A stretch of 20,409 nt of DNA from an uncultured Eubacteriales bacterium (GTDB taxonomy: Bacteria; Bacillota; Clostridia; Christensenellales; UBA1242), in NCBI GenBank assembly GCA_949067325.1, contig CARTDZ010000021.1:1-20409 (forward strand), given 5' to 3'. This document shows positions 6,604 to 14,909 of the stretch, one piece after another; within the stretch, counting starts at the first letter, position 1; each line of letters starts with the position of its first letter. A program made the translations under genes and the position numbers. The notes under the pieces were generated by a model. That model saw nothing but the letters and a program-made list of their open reading frames with translations. It ran no database searches and had not been told where the DNA came from.

Positions 6604-7725
6604 TTATTTACCAGCTTTAAGTTTTGCAATATCAGCTTCAAGTTTTTCGATATCTGCTTTAAGTTCTGCATTTTGTGCTGAAAGGACATTAAACATCTTT
6701 TCAAGAAGAGGAAATCTATCTTTGTTTTTGTCCATAACTTCTTGGCAGTGTTCAACTGAAAGCTTAAGTCCATCGAGAAGATCAAGATCCTCTGCGAGTT
6801 TCTTTGCTTTCTCTTCATCGATATCTGCGTAGTTGTTTACGCCATAAAGTACTACTTTTTGTTTTGCAACAAGAGCTTCTTTTCTGCGAAGTTTCTTTTC
6901 ATCATTTTCAAGAGTTTTCTTCACTCTGCGAAGTGGGAGATATTCTTTTTTGCAGCCACGAAGTTCTTTTTCGTTTACCTTAAGTCTTTCTTGTTTTACT
7001 TCGAGGTTGTATTCAAGTTCTTCAAGGGTAAAAGTTCCTGCAGGCATATCTTTTGTAGCTTGCATTTTTTCTCTTTCTCTTTGAAGTTCAGCAAGAAGTG
7101 CTGCATTTTTTGCTTTTTCTGCTTCCAAAGCGGCATTGTCGACAGGAGCTGCAACTTCTTCAGTTTCCTCTTCCTCTTCTTCAATGTCTATTTCTACAGT
7201 TTCTTCTTCCTCGTCTTCAGCTTCCTCTTCTTCGTCTTCGTCCTCTTCTTCATCATCTTCTGCGGCAAGACGTTCAAGACGTTGCATAAGCTCTTTTCTT
7301 CTTTGTTCGATTTCGGCGTCGCGTTCGTCTACTTCTTCTTGTTCTTCTTCGTCGAGTTCTTCTTCCTCTTCGATTTCTTCCTCTGCTTCTTCCTCTGTTT
7401 CCTCTTGAGCTTCTGCTACTTCTTCAGTTTGAGCCTCTTCTGCTTTTTCTTCAGCTTCTGGGTCATAGTTTTCTACAACTGCATTGCCATAAAGCACTTC
7501 AGCAATTTCTGGCACTGATTTGAGTTGTTCGCCATCTTCGCCCATTTCTTCAATTTGCTCTTTGATTTTTTCGGTATCTTTTTCTTTTTTCTTTTCGATA
7601 ACCTTTTCATCTTTTTTTCTGTTTGCAAGACTTAAGAGTATGTCGCCCATGAAATAGAGGAGAAAACCACCGGCAACGATAATTCCAAGAATAACTACGA
7701 TTGTGATAATAACTGAACTTGGCAT
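6604..7725 (-). CDS. Membrane-anchored, highly acidic coiled-coil protein
   Basis: I do not recognise this protein. Its 373 residues form three zones. Residues about 5-27 are one hydrophobic membrane span (VIITIVVILGIIVAGGFLLY) followed by KKDEK-type charges, so the bulk is probably cytoplasmic. Residues about 70-195 are dominated by Glu and Asp, with long E-runs. Residues about 200-373 are a charged, heptad-like helical region (LEAEKAKNAALLAELQREREKM at its start; IEKLEADIAKLKAGK at its end). The start is the ATG at 7725 with AGGAAG nine bases upstream; a GTG at 7734 is too close to that site. It lies directly downstream of tmRNA on the same strand with no terminator seen between them. The overall build resembles structural or envelope-anchored scaffold proteins, but no function can be claimed. 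Confidence 0.75.
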   Translation of the reverse strand: MPSSVIITIVVILGIIVAGGFLLYFMGDILLSLANRKKDEKVIEKKKEKDTEKIKEQIEEMGEDGEQLKSVPEIAEVLYGNAVVENYDPEAEEKAEEAQTEEVAEAQEETEEEAEEEIEEEEELDEEEQEEVDERDAEIEQRRKELMQRLERLAAEDDEEEDEDEEEEAEDEEEETVEIDIEEEEEETEEVAAPVDNAALEAEKAKNAALLAELQREREKMQATKDMPAGTFTLEELEYNLEVKQERLKVNEKELRGCKKEYLPLRRVKKTLENDEKKLRRKEALVAKQKVVLYGVNNYADIDEEKAKKLAEDLDLLDGLKLSVEHCQEVMDKNKDRFPLLEKMFNVLSAQNAELKADIEKLEADIAKLKAGK

Positions 7726-7779
7726 AAATTTCACTTCCTTTTTTTGTTTTTTTTGCTATGTTTTCAAACTTTGAAAACT

Positions 7780-8172
7780 TGGTGGAGACGGCGGGATTTG
7801 AACCCGCGTCCGAAAAGCAAACCCAAAGTTTTTCTACGTGTGTAGTTTATGTTTGTTTCTCGTCAAAGTTTCGTCCATAAACAAACTTCTTTGACCAGTC
7901 GTTTTGGTTTTCTGCTGCTAGAACGACGAACTCACTGCAGAGTTTGGCTTGGTGATGATACCCGATTTCTAAGTAAGCCAATTTAGAATGGGCAGGTCAG
8001 ACGTTTTTTGTTGACCGAATTTTTTGCTTAGGCTGCAACTGCTGCTGCGTTGCCAAAGCTTACAGTTTTGTTTTCTGCGTTTATTTTGTTTGCCCTTTTT
8101 TAAGTAGGCTGGGCGACTACTACACGCTTTACGCTTTGACCCTTACCCTCCGTCGAAACCAATAACGCCCCC
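7780..8172 (-). ncRNA. ssrA: Transfer-messenger RNA (tmRNA)
   Basis: Rescues stalled ribosomes by acting first as an alanine tRNA and then as a short mRNA. The minus-strand 5' end GGGGGCG pairs with the 3' CGTCTCC of the acceptor stem using two G-U pairs. The RNA ends in an encoded ACCA, and the T-arm is GCGGGTTCAAATCCCGC. The 5' sequence TTGGTTTCGACGGAGGGT is typical of tmRNA. A resume frame reads a tag that begins ANKINAENKT and ends FGNAAAVAA, then TAA. At 21 residues it is longer than the 10-15 usual in related bacteria, but its AVAA end is a normal protease signal. A TATAAT on the minus strand at 8192-8197 overlaps the smpB stop codon and is a likely promoter -10. It sits right after its partner smpB. 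Confidence 0.97.
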
Positions 8173-8192
8173 GTGCAGCTTTGGGTGGAACA

Positions 8193-8639
8193 TTATAGAT
8201 TTTTCAAAGTTTGGTCGATGTCCCGCTTGATAGCCTTTTCTCGCAGGACTGCTCGCTTGTCATAAAGTTTTTTTCCTTTGGCAAGAGCGATTTCGATTTT
8301 GACGAGACCGTCTTTGAGATATGCCTTTGTTGGCATAACTGCAAATCCTTTTTCGCGAACCATTCGTTCTAGCTTTTGGATTTCGGCTTTATGTAAAAGC
8401 AATTTTCGCGATCGCCTTGTGTCGCTTTCAAGTTTTGATGAGGTTTTGTCATAAGGTTTTATATAGCAGTTTTTGAGAAGCACCTCCCCGTCTTTGACGA
8501 GGCAATAACTTTCATCTAAACTTATGCCACCTGACCTGACTGACTTGACTTCACAGCCCTTAAGTGCGATGCCAGCTTCGACGAAATCTGAAACGAAGAA
8601 ATTGTGAAAGACTTTCTTGTTGTTTGTTAGTATCTTCAT
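8193..8639 (-). CDS. smpB: SsrA-binding protein SmpB
   Basis: Binds tmRNA and carries it into the empty A site of a stalled ribosome. The 148-residue length is normal. Family signatures are present: EAGIALKGCEVKSVRSG near the start, RKLLLHKAEIQKLERMV in the middle, and IALAKGKKLYDKR followed by the basic C-terminal tail (KAIKRDIDQTLKNL) that enters the mRNA channel. I start at the ATG at 8639 with GGAGG four to five bases upstream; the longer frame to 8711 runs through the promoter at 8650-8678. The gene is between rnr and ssrA, the usual Firmicutes order. Its own promoter means it can be made independently of secG-rnr. Confidence 0.96.
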   Translation of the reverse strand: MKILTNNKKVFHNFFVSDFVEAGIALKGCEVKSVRSGGISLDESYCLVKDGEVLLKNCYIKPYDKTSSKLESDTRRSRKLLLHKAEIQKLERMVREKGFAVMPTKAYLKDGLVKIEIALAKGKKLYDKRAVLREKAIKRDIDQTLKNL

Positions 8640-8649
8640 CTCGCCTCCT

Positions 8650-8678
8650 ATTATAACACTCCTTTCAAAGTTTTTCAA
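8650..8678 (-). promoter_or_regulatory. Promoter of smpB
   Basis: On the minus strand, TTGAAA (8673-8678) and TATAAT (8650-8655) with a 17-base spacer. Transcription would start just before the GGAGG site, giving a very short leader. Confidence 0.8.
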
Positions 8679-8728
8679 TACCCAAATACAATTTTTTTTA
8701 AAAAAAATCAAAAAAATGCTGAAAAAAC

Positions 8729-10813
8729 TTAAATTTTTAATGAAAAATCGACTTTTCTTGTGAAAATATTGGCATTTGCAATCAATATTGTTATTTTATC
8801 ACCTATTTTAAATGTATATTTGTTGCCCTTTATCATAAGCGCTTTCTCGTAAAAGAGATAATTATCTTCTGGCAATTCTTCAATTTTTACTAGCCCTTCG
8901 ACAGTGTTTTCAAGTTCGACATAAAAGCCATAGTTGGTCACTGAAGTTATAACGCCTTCAAAGCTTTCGCCAAGGTGGTCTTTCATAAGATATGCCTTCC
9001 AAAGGTCGTCAACATCTCTTTCGGCAAGGTCTGCATTGCATTCTCGCTCGCTTGATTGCATACTGCTTTCATAGGTGAAAGAAGATAGTTCTTCCTTACG
9101 ACTTTGCGAAAGGCGACCTTTTCTTAGCGCTTCTTTTATTATTCTATGAATTGTAAGGTCTGGATAGCGACGAATTGGCGAAGTGAAATGGCAATAATTT
9201 TCAAGCGCAAGACCAAAGTGGCCAAGGTTTTTGTTTGTGTATTTTGCTTTTTGCATTGAACGCAAAAGCACCTTGTTGACAGTTTCAGTATATGAATGGC
9301 CATCGATAAGTTTGATAAGTTGCTGATAGTATGTTGGCGTGATGACGTCAGGAATTTTTGGCACTTGAAGGCCAAGGCCTTTGAGGAGGTCAAGGGTCTT
9401 TATAAGTTTTTCTTTTCGTGGGCTTTCATGCACGCGATAGACGAATGGAATTTCTTTTTGGTTAAATTCCTTTGCGACAACCTCATTTGCAAGCACCATA
9501 AAGTCTTCAATGAGGCGATGAGCTTTGTTGCGTTCACGTTTTGCAACATCGACTGCAAGGCCATCTTCATTGAAGATAAACTGAGCTTCTGGTATTTCAA
9601 AATCAAGATATCCATCTTGGATTTTTTTGTCTTGTAGTTTTTGTGAAAGTTCGGCCATGAGAAGAAGTTCTTTTTTGACCTTGTCTGCCTTTGGTGATTT
9701 TTGGCCAGTTAGTGTTTTGTTGGCCTCAGTGTAAGTAAGGCGAGCTTTGCTTCTTATAACGCTTTCAAAAATTTTGTGAGATTTTACGTTGCCATTGTTG
9801 TCAAGTTCCATCACGCAAGAAAGCGTCAATCTATCAACCCCTTCACTGAGTGAGCAAATTCCGTTTGAAAGAGTTTCTGGCAGCATAGGAAGGACTGAGG
9901 TAGGAAAATACACGCTTGTGCCACGATTGAAGGCTTCTTCATCAAGAGCTGTGCCACGCTTTACATATTCGCCGACGTCCGCGATATGAACGCCAAGTGT
10001 GTATCCTGTTTTTGTTTTTTTGATAGAAACAGCATCGTCGAAGTCTTGAGCGTCTTCGCCGTCTATCGTGAAAATGGTCTCTTCAGTAAGGTCAACGCGA
10101 CCTTGTTTTTGATTTTGTTTGACTGTGAGGCCAATTTTGTCGCACTCAGCTAGGACTTTGTCAGGAAAGGTTTCATACAAATCGTGGTCTCTTATTATAC
10201 CCTTTTCCATTGCCTTAACGTCGTCGCTTGGGCCAAGGACTTCAATTATGCGACAGACAAACTTGTTTTTTTCGCGCAAGATGGTTGCAACTACTCGTTG
10301 ATCTTCTTGAAAAGGCAATTCACCTTTTTGGCAGACAAATTTGTAAGGAATATGATTGTTGTCTGGCGTCAAGAAAAATGACTGACCTATTTTTTCTGTT
10401 ATGCCAACCACTTTTTCAAGAGGTTTGTAAATGGATATAATTTCGCCATCGCTGCCTTCGCTGCCATTATAAGCTATTTTTACAATTACGCGATCGCCAT
10501 CAAGTGCATTTAAAGTTTTGTTTGCAGGAATGAAAATATCTTTTTCGCCTTTTACTGAGCCAAGCTGAACAAAGCCAAAGCCTTTTGCATTGCCTATAAA
10601 AAGCCCTTTTGCGTAATTTGAAGATGGAATTGTGATAAATTTGCCTTTTTTTATTTCAAAAATGTCGCCATTTGATTTTAAAGCGTCAATTTCTTCATGT
10701 ATTTTCTTTTCGCTCACGCCAAATGTTTTTGCCATAAAGCAAAAAAGATTGTTTGGTTTGTTGTAAACCAAACTATCTTTTGAAAGCAGTGATAATATTT
10801 TTTCTTTGATCAT
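8729..10813 (-). CDS. rnr: Ribonuclease R
   Basis: A processive 3'-to-5' exoribonuclease that degrades structured RNA, including non-stop mRNA released by tmRNA. The 694-residue protein has an N-terminal winged-helix region (about 1-65), two cold-shock-type OB domains (about 68-240), the RNB catalytic domain (about 241-560) and a C-terminal S1 domain (617-694). The metal-binding cluster DGEDAQDFDD is at 251-260, with the expected Asp residues, and HFTSPIRRYPD is at 542-552. It lacks the long lysine-rich tail of the E. coli enzyme. The ATG lies three bases after the secG stop, so the two are translationally linked and depend on the promoter at 11405-11433. The Shine-Dalgarno match (AAGG) is weak, which fits coupled translation. 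Confidence 0.96.
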   Translation of the reverse strand: MIKEKILSLLSKDSLVYNKPNNLFCFMAKTFGVSEKKIHEEIDALKSNGDIFEIKKGKFITIPSSNYAKGLFIGNAKGFGFVQLGSVKGEKDIFIPANKTLNALDGDRVIVKIAYNGSEGSDGEIISIYKPLEKVVGITEKIGQSFFLTPDNNHIPYKFVCQKGELPFQEDQRVVATILREKNKFVCRIIEVLGPSDDVKAMEKGIIRDHDLYETFPDKVLAECDKIGLTVKQNQKQGRVDLTEETIFTIDGEDAQDFDDAVSIKKTKTGYTLGVHIADVGEYVKRGTALDEEAFNRGTSVYFPTSVLPMLPETLSNGICSLSEGVDRLTLSCVMELDNNGNVKSHKIFESVIRSKARLTYTEANKTLTGQKSPKADKVKKELLLMAELSQKLQDKKIQDGYLDFEIPEAQFIFNEDGLAVDVAKRERNKAHRLIEDFMVLANEVVAKEFNQKEIPFVYRVHESPRKEKLIKTLDLLKGLGLQVPKIPDVITPTYYQQLIKLIDGHSYTETVNKVLLRSMQKAKYTNKNLGHFGLALENYCHFTSPIRRYPDLTIHRIIKEALRKGRLSQSRKEELSSFTYESSMQSSERECNADLAERDVDDLWKAYLMKDHLGESFEGVITSVTNYGFYVELENTVEGLVKIEELPEDNYLFYEKALMIKGNKYTFKIGDKITILIANANIFTRKVDFSLKI

Positions 10814-10816
10814 ATT

Positions 10817-11134
10817 TTAAGCCTTGTTTATAAGCTCAGTCACAAAGTAAAGGATTGTGCAGACAAGAGCGATTGAAGACATGATGATTGTAACGAGTTT
10901 GAGTTTTCCGTCTCTTGACGAGCCTTTGTTTTGTGAATAATAGCTTTCTTGTTTGCCCATTACAGCGTCAATGCCATTGTTTGAGTCATTTGATTGCATA
11001 AGCACTGTGATTATGATTGAGATTGCACACAAGATGATGATTGCAAACAGAACCCATCTAAAAGGTGGCAAAAACTTTGTCCAAAAATCTGCTTGAAGCG
11101 TGTCGTCCGCAAGTAATGTTGAAATAATGTTCAT
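10817..11134 (-). CDS. secG: Preprotein translocase subunit SecG
   Basis: A small membrane subunit of the SecYEG protein-export channel. The 105-residue product has two hydrophobic spans (about 26-46 and 79-98). Between them lies a glycine- and polar-rich loop with the characteristic VLMQSNDSNNGIDAVMGKQES stretch, matching SecG, where the motif is usually QxxKxxGLS-like. The N-terminal 20 residues before the first span are a little longer than usual. AGGAGAG precedes the ATG. secG directly before rnr is the standard arrangement in Firmicutes. Confidence 0.88.
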   Translation of the reverse strand: MNIISTLLADDTLQADFWTKFLPPFRWVLFAIIILCAISIIITVLMQSNDSNNGIDAVMGKQESYYSQNKGSSRDGKLKLVTIIMSSIALVCTILYFVTELINKA

Positions 11135-11148
11135 AAATTCTCTCCTTT

Positions 11149-11385
11149 TTAAAATGTTGTACATAGCCAGACAATAGCCACTACAACCAAAATTAAAAGC
11201 AATAATTGCCCCCACTTTATCACAAGTTTTGTCTTGCCCACCGCCGCTTTTATAATATTTGTCAAGAGAAGACAGGCGACAATTGCAAGCATTGTGATAA
11301 GTATTGCTACGCCAGAAGTACCGATATTCAAGTTTACCCAATCGTTTACATCTTGAAAAAAGTTGCAAAGCATGCTTTTAATCAT
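11149..11385 (-). CDS. Small two-span membrane protein before secG
   Basis: I do not recognise this 78-residue protein. It has two hydrophobic segments, about residues 22-43 (SGVAILITMLAIVACLLLTNI) and 55-76 (LLLLILVVVAIVWLC), joined by a short basic stretch AAVGKTKLVIKWG. That predicts both ends on the same side of the membrane. GGAGG lies five bases before the ATG at 11385; the frame upstream of it runs through the promoter. It is the first gene of an operon with secG and rnr, with only 14 bases between it and secG. A role near the Sec channel is suggested by position only. Confidence 0.75.
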   Translation of the reverse strand: MIKSMLCNFFQDVNDWVNLNIGTSGVAILITMLAIVACLLLTNIIKAAVGKTKLVIKWGQLLLLILVVVAIVWLCTTF

Positions 11386-11404
11386 TTGTTCCTCCACTTT
11401 GTTG

Positions 11405-11433
11405 ATTATAACATATAAACAAAATGATTTCAA
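11405..11433 (-). promoter_or_regulatory. Promoter of the small membrane protein-secG-rnr operon
   Basis: On the minus strand, TTGAAA (11428-11433) and TATAAT (11405-11410) with a 17-base spacer. It is nearly identical in layout to the smpB promoter. Confidence 0.82.
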
Positions 11434-11492
11434 GTTAATTTAGCAAGCGGAAGAAAATTTTAACAATTTTTTAGAGAATTTTGTCTTGTTTT

Positions 11493-11514
11493 TATATGCA
11501 TTTATGTGCATATA
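11493..11514. repeat. Hairpin in the gap after the metal ATPase gene
   Basis: TATATGCA (11493-11500) and TGCATATA (11507-11514) form an 8-bp AT-rich stem. It lies downstream of the P-type ATPase but has no T-run on that strand, so a terminator role is doubtful. Confidence 0.4.
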
Positions 11515-11555
11515 ATGTGTTTTTTGGCTTTTTTTAACTTATTTATTCTTTTTTT

Positions 11556-13748
11556 TTATCTTTTTTTAGCGGATTTGTGATTATATTCCTTTGGAGAATA
11601 TTTCAACGCACGCATACTATTTAATATAGCAAGAAGGGTCACTCCTACGTCTGCGAACACAGCGCTAAGCATACCTGTCACGCCAAAAGAGCCGAGTGCG
11701 AGGAAGATAATTTTTATGGCAGCTGAAAGGATTATGTTTTCAAGCACAATTCTGCGAGTAAATTTTGAAATTTTGATAGCCGTCGCAACTTTTTGTGGGT
11801 CGTCATCAACGAGGACTATGTCTGAAGCTTCCACACTTGCAGGGCTGCCATTTATACCCATGCTTATGCCAACGTCGGCCAGAACAAGACTTGGCGCGTC
11901 GTTTATTCCGTCGCCGACGTAGCCAATTTTTGATTTGGCAAGTTTTGCCTTTTCAATGTATTGATATTTCTCTTCAGGAAGCAATTTTGAAAAACTTTCA
12001 TCAAGGTTCAAACTTTGACTTACTTTATTTACCGCCTCTTCATTATCGCCTGAAAGCATAATGGTTTTTATGCCCATGTTTTTTAATGTTTGGCAAGCTG
12101 AAGCTGATGTTTGTTTTATAGTGTCAGTCAAAAAGATGGAGGCAAGCTTTATGTCATTTTGGTAGACGTCTACGTTTGTGTTTTTTTGTTCTTGCCCACG
12201 TCCAACAAAGTAATTGTTGTTTTTGTAGACAAAGCTTACACCCTTGCCAGCGAGTTCTTTGACTTTTTCAGCTTTTGGCAAAGGTTGTTGGGCTGCAGAA
12301 GTGATCGCTTTTGCAAGTGGGTGCAGGCTATATTGTTCACCTATTGCCGCGAGTGTCAAAATTTGGTCAGCTGTCAAATTTGTTCCTTCTTGTATTTGAA
12401 TATTATCAATTGAAAAATTGCCTGTTGTAAGAGTGCCTGTTTTGTCAAAAATCACAGTGTCAAGACGCGAGCAGGCGTCAAGATAGTTTGAACCTTTTAT
12501 CAACACTCCTTTTGAAGAGGCATTGCCTAGGCCTGAAAAGTATGAAAGTGGCACAGAGATTGCAAAGGCACAAGGGCAAGAAATGACGAGAAAGATCAAT
12601 CCACGATAGACTGCCAAGTTGGCATTTTGTGTCACTGCAAAGACTATACCAAAAACAGTGATTGCAAGAGCGACGATACCCAAAGTGTACCATTTTGTTA
12701 TTTTTGAGATAAAAGTTTGTGTTTTTGACTTGTTTTGAGAAGCATTTTCGATCAAATTCATAATTTTTTTGATTGTGCTTTGGTCATATTCTTTTGTGGT
12801 TTGAACTTCAACAACGCCATCAAGCACGACTGCTCCTGACAAAATTTGATCACCTTCTTTTAAAGCAACAGGCACGCTTTCACCTGTTAAAGAAGCCATA
12901 TCAACATTTGTCTGGCCTTTTGTGATTATGCCGTCGAGCGGCACTTTTTCTCCCGCTCGAATTATTATCGTCGCCCCTATTTTCACTTCAGATGGAGCAA
13001 CCTTTTCTTCCTTTCCGTTTTCAGAAATCAGATTTGCGTATTCTGGCTGCATTTTGACCAATCCTTCTATTGACTTTCGAGAACGATTTACAGCCAAGCT
13101 TTCAAAGATTTTTCCAATTGAATAGAGTGCAATAACCATCAGACCTTCCATATGCTGACTAACGATTGACGCCCCGACCACCGAGATAGTGATAAGCAAA
13201 TTTTCATTTATAACCCCACGAAAAAGTTGTGTGAGGGCTTTGTAATAAGTCTTCCAGCCAAGAAGAAGAGCTGCCACGGCATATATAGTCCAAAACGCCC
13301 AGATAGGAAGATTTGCAAAAAAAACGACAAGTCCCAAACAAATACCAAGACAAAGGCAAAGCAAATCAACAACAAACATAGGATTTGTTTTTGCAAAGTT
13401 TTTGTGAAGTTTTAAATTTTCTTGATTTTGATCATTATTTTGATTTTGAATGATGGCCAAGTTTTGCGTATCTTTGCTTTTTGAAGCTGAATTGTTTGAA
13501 ATTTTTTGATTTTTTAACGCTTTTTGAGATGCAGGAATGATTATTTTTGCTTGAGGCTCAAGCTTTTTTGTAAGTTTTGAAATTTGAAGGATTGCTTCAT
13601 TTTCATCTTTTCCTTCATCTAAACTGTAACTAAGGCTAGATTTTATAAAATCAATTTTGACTTCATTTATTCCAGAAAGTTTATTAAGTTCTCCTTCAAG
13701 TGCTTTTGCACAATTTGGACAGTCTAGGCCTTCTATTTGCAATTGCAT
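11556..13748 (-). CDS. Heavy-metal P1B-type ATPase (CadA/ZntA-like)
   Basis: A membrane pump that uses ATP to export metal ions. Across 730 residues it shows an N-terminal heavy-metal domain with GLDCPNCA (C10, C13), a long Asn/Lys/Gln-rich linker (about 75-115), and paired membrane spans. The catalytic motifs are TGES (288-291), the metal-channel motif CPC (391-393), phosphorylated DKTGTLT (435-441, Asp 435), nucleotide-binding HPLA (476-479) and GDGINDAP (612-619). A CPC motif is found in both copper and zinc/cadmium/lead pumps. The CadC-like regulator beside it and the sequence after CPC (AFAISVPLSYFSGLG) favour the divalent Zn/Cd/Pb class. GGGAG precedes the ATG, which overlaps the end of the regulator gene by 16 bases, so the two are translated together. 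Confidence 0.94.
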   Translation of the reverse strand: MQLQIEGLDCPNCAKALEGELNKLSGINEVKIDFIKSSLSYSLDEGKDENEAILQISKLTKKLEPQAKIIIPASQKALKNQKISNNSASKSKDTQNLAIIQNQNNDQNQENLKLHKNFAKTNPMFVVDLLCLCLGICLGLVVFFANLPIWAFWTIYAVAALLLGWKTYYKALTQLFRGVINENLLITISVVGASIVSQHMEGLMVIALYSIGKIFESLAVNRSRKSIEGLVKMQPEYANLISENGKEEKVAPSEVKIGATIIIRAGEKVPLDGIITKGQTNVDMASLTGESVPVALKEGDQILSGAVVLDGVVEVQTTKEYDQSTIKKIMNLIENASQNKSKTQTFISKITKWYTLGIVALAITVFGIVFAVTQNANLAVYRGLIFLVISCPCAFAISVPLSYFSGLGNASSKGVLIKGSNYLDACSRLDTVIFDKTGTLTTGNFSIDNIQIQEGTNLTADQILTLAAIGEQYSLHPLAKAITSAAQQPLPKAEKVKELAGKGVSFVYKNNNYFVGRGQEQKNTNVDVYQNDIKLASIFLTDTIKQTSASACQTLKNMGIKTIMLSGDNEEAVNKVSQSLNLDESFSKLLPEEKYQYIEKAKLAKSKIGYVGDGINDAPSLVLADVGISMGINGSPASVEASDIVLVDDDPQKVATAIKISKFTRRIVLENIILSAAIKIIFLALGSFGVTGMLSAVFADVGVTLLAILNSMRALKYSPKEYNHKSAKKR

Positions 13749-14170
13749 GATTTATCTCCCTTTTTGCATTTTGTGTTTGAATTTGTTTTTTCACAATTCT
13801 CTGTTTGATAAAGATCCTCAAGTGCGTGTTCTTTGCTTATCTCAAATACCTCTTTTACATGACGATCAGCAAGGCTATACCAAACTTCTTTACCCTTTTT
13901 GCGACTTTTGATCAAGTTCATCTCTTTTAGATTTTGCAACTGATGTGAAACCGCTGACTTTGTCATATTTAACACAGCAGAAATGTCACAAACACAAAGC
14001 TCGCCCAAATCTAATAAGCTTATTATTTTTATGCGCGTGCTGTCTGATAAAGCCTTGTAAAAGTCAGCCATAAATAATAGCACCTCCTCTTCAGGCATTC
14101 CACCCTTTGCCCTTTCAACAAAATCACCATGTATAATGTTGCAGTCGCAAATTCTATCGCTTCTTCCCAT
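13733..14170 (-). CDS. ArsR/SmtB-family metal-sensing repressor (CadC-like)
   Basis: A 145-residue winged-helix repressor that leaves DNA when metal binds. It combines two metal sites seen in CadC. The alpha-3 type site is ELCVCDIS (57-64, C59 and C61) together with an N-terminal C-x-C (C8, C10). The alpha-5 type site is D102-x-H104 and H115-x-x-E118 in DRHVKEVFEISKEHALE. The recognition helix is KSAVSHQLQNLK (71-82). The C-terminus adds a Cys-rich tail (CKKGDKSCNCK) that might bind more metal. GGAG precedes the ATG at 14170. It is the first gene of the operon, with operators in its own promoter. Sensing of Cd, Pb or Zn is inferred from the cysteines. Confidence 0.93.
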   Translation of the reverse strand: MGRSDRICDCNIIHGDFVERAKGGMPEEEVLLFMADFYKALSDSTRIKIISLLDLGELCVCDISAVLNMTKSAVSHQLQNLKEMNLIKSRKKGKEVWYSLADRHVKEVFEISKEHALEDLYQTENCEKTNSNTKCKKGDKSCNCK

Positions 14171-14220
14171 ATTTATTTCTCCTTTTTTTGTTTTCTTTTG
14201 TTAATATATTATGCGAAATG

Positions 14221-14275
14221 GTTGAATATATGTTCAACTGTTATCATTATAGTTGAACGACCGTTCAATTGTCAA
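14221..14275 (-). promoter_or_regulatory. Metal-operon promoter with two operator palindromes
   Basis: On the minus strand, TTGACA (14270-14275) and TATAAT (14246-14251) are consensus with an 18-base spacer. The spacer (14252-14269) is itself the near-perfect palindrome GTTGAACGACCGTTCAAT. A second inverted repeat, GTTGAA-6-TTCAAC (14221-14238), lies at the predicted start point. A bound ArsR-type repressor at either site would block RNA polymerase. Confidence 0.88.
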
Positions 14276-14337
14276 CTGTTTTTCTTAGAAATTTTATTTT
14301 TTTTAATTTTTTTTAAAAATTCAACAAAATACGAAAA

Positions 14338-14366
14338 TTGACAATGTAACAAAGTTGTGATAAAAT
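14338..14366 (+). promoter_or_regulatory. Promoter of the small basic coiled-coil gene
   Basis: TTGACA (14338-14343) and TAAAAT (14361-14366) with a 17-base spacer. The start point would be close to 14373, just before the first ATG. Confidence 0.75.
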
Positions 14367-14385
14367 AAAATTTATGGAGAATACA

Positions 14386-14847
14386 ATGCAAAACGTAACA
14401 AAAAGGATTTTGTCGCCAAAAGAAATTTTATCGCTTAAAGATTTGAAAGTTGAGCAAATCGACAATTTAATTAAAAAGATTTATTGCAAACCTGTAGCTT
14501 GCGATTGTCATGAATTGAAAGACAAAATACTTTACGGATTTAGAGAATTGAAAGGCTTAGTAAAAAATTATCGAACAGCAAACAATGAAGTCCATAGAAT
14601 AAAAAAAGCCGTCAAGCGAAATGAAATGACCTCGTTGCAACATGAAGAGGCAAAAGCAGCAAGGCAAAAAATACTTGAAGACAGAGATGGTTTAATAAAA
14701 AAGTTGCGCATCTATGCAAAACGATATGAACTGAAAGTTCGACTAGCACACTTAAAAACCTTGAGCAACAACATTCGGGCTGACCTTGAACAAGCAAGAT
14801 CCACGTGTAAGCAATTTAAAGAGGAGTTCTCTCATTTTAAAAGATAA
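14386..14847 (+). CDS. Small basic helical protein of unknown function
   Basis: I do not recognise this 153-residue protein. It is rich in Lys, Arg and Glu and almost entirely helical by composition. Charged heptad-like stretches run from about residue 45 to the end. A short Cys patch, CKPVACDCHELK (about 34-45), might bind metal. No membrane span is present. Two starts compete. The ATG at 14386 has GGAGA six bases upstream. The ATG at 14374 sits at the predicted transcription start and would be leaderless, adding four residues. I prefer 14386. It is a single-gene unit with its own promoter and terminator, next to mscL and the metal operon but not obviously linked to either. Confidence 0.7.
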   Translation: MQNVTKRILSPKEILSLKDLKVEQIDNLIKKIYCKPVACDCHELKDKILYGFRELKGLVKNYRTANNEVHRIKKAVKRNEMTSLQHEEAKAARQKILEDRDGLIKKLRIYAKRYELKVRLAHLKTLSNNIRADLEQARSTCKQFKEEFSHFKR

Positions 14848-14880
14848 AAAATCTTTAAATAAGTTTTTAAAGATTTTTTT
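14846..14880 (+). terminator. Terminator of the small basic protein gene
   Basis: A perfect 14-bp stem, AAAAAATCTTTAAA (14846-14859) with TTTAAAGATTTTTT (14866-14879), follows a stop codon that overlaps the stem by two bases and ends in a T-run. Confidence 0.85.
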
Positions 14881-14909
14881 GAAAGATTTGATTATCTCGC
14901 AAAATTTTC

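Noticed and set aside
7136..7408. Poly-serine and cysteine/leucine-rich open frames on the plus strand opposite the acidic protein
   Set aside because: They are the reverse reading of repeated Glu/Asp codons and lack ribosome-binding sites.
7760..7778. GTTTTCAAA/TTTGAAAAC inverted repeat as the tmRNA terminator
   Set aside because: The arms are separated by one base and no T-run follows on the minus strand; its role is unclear.
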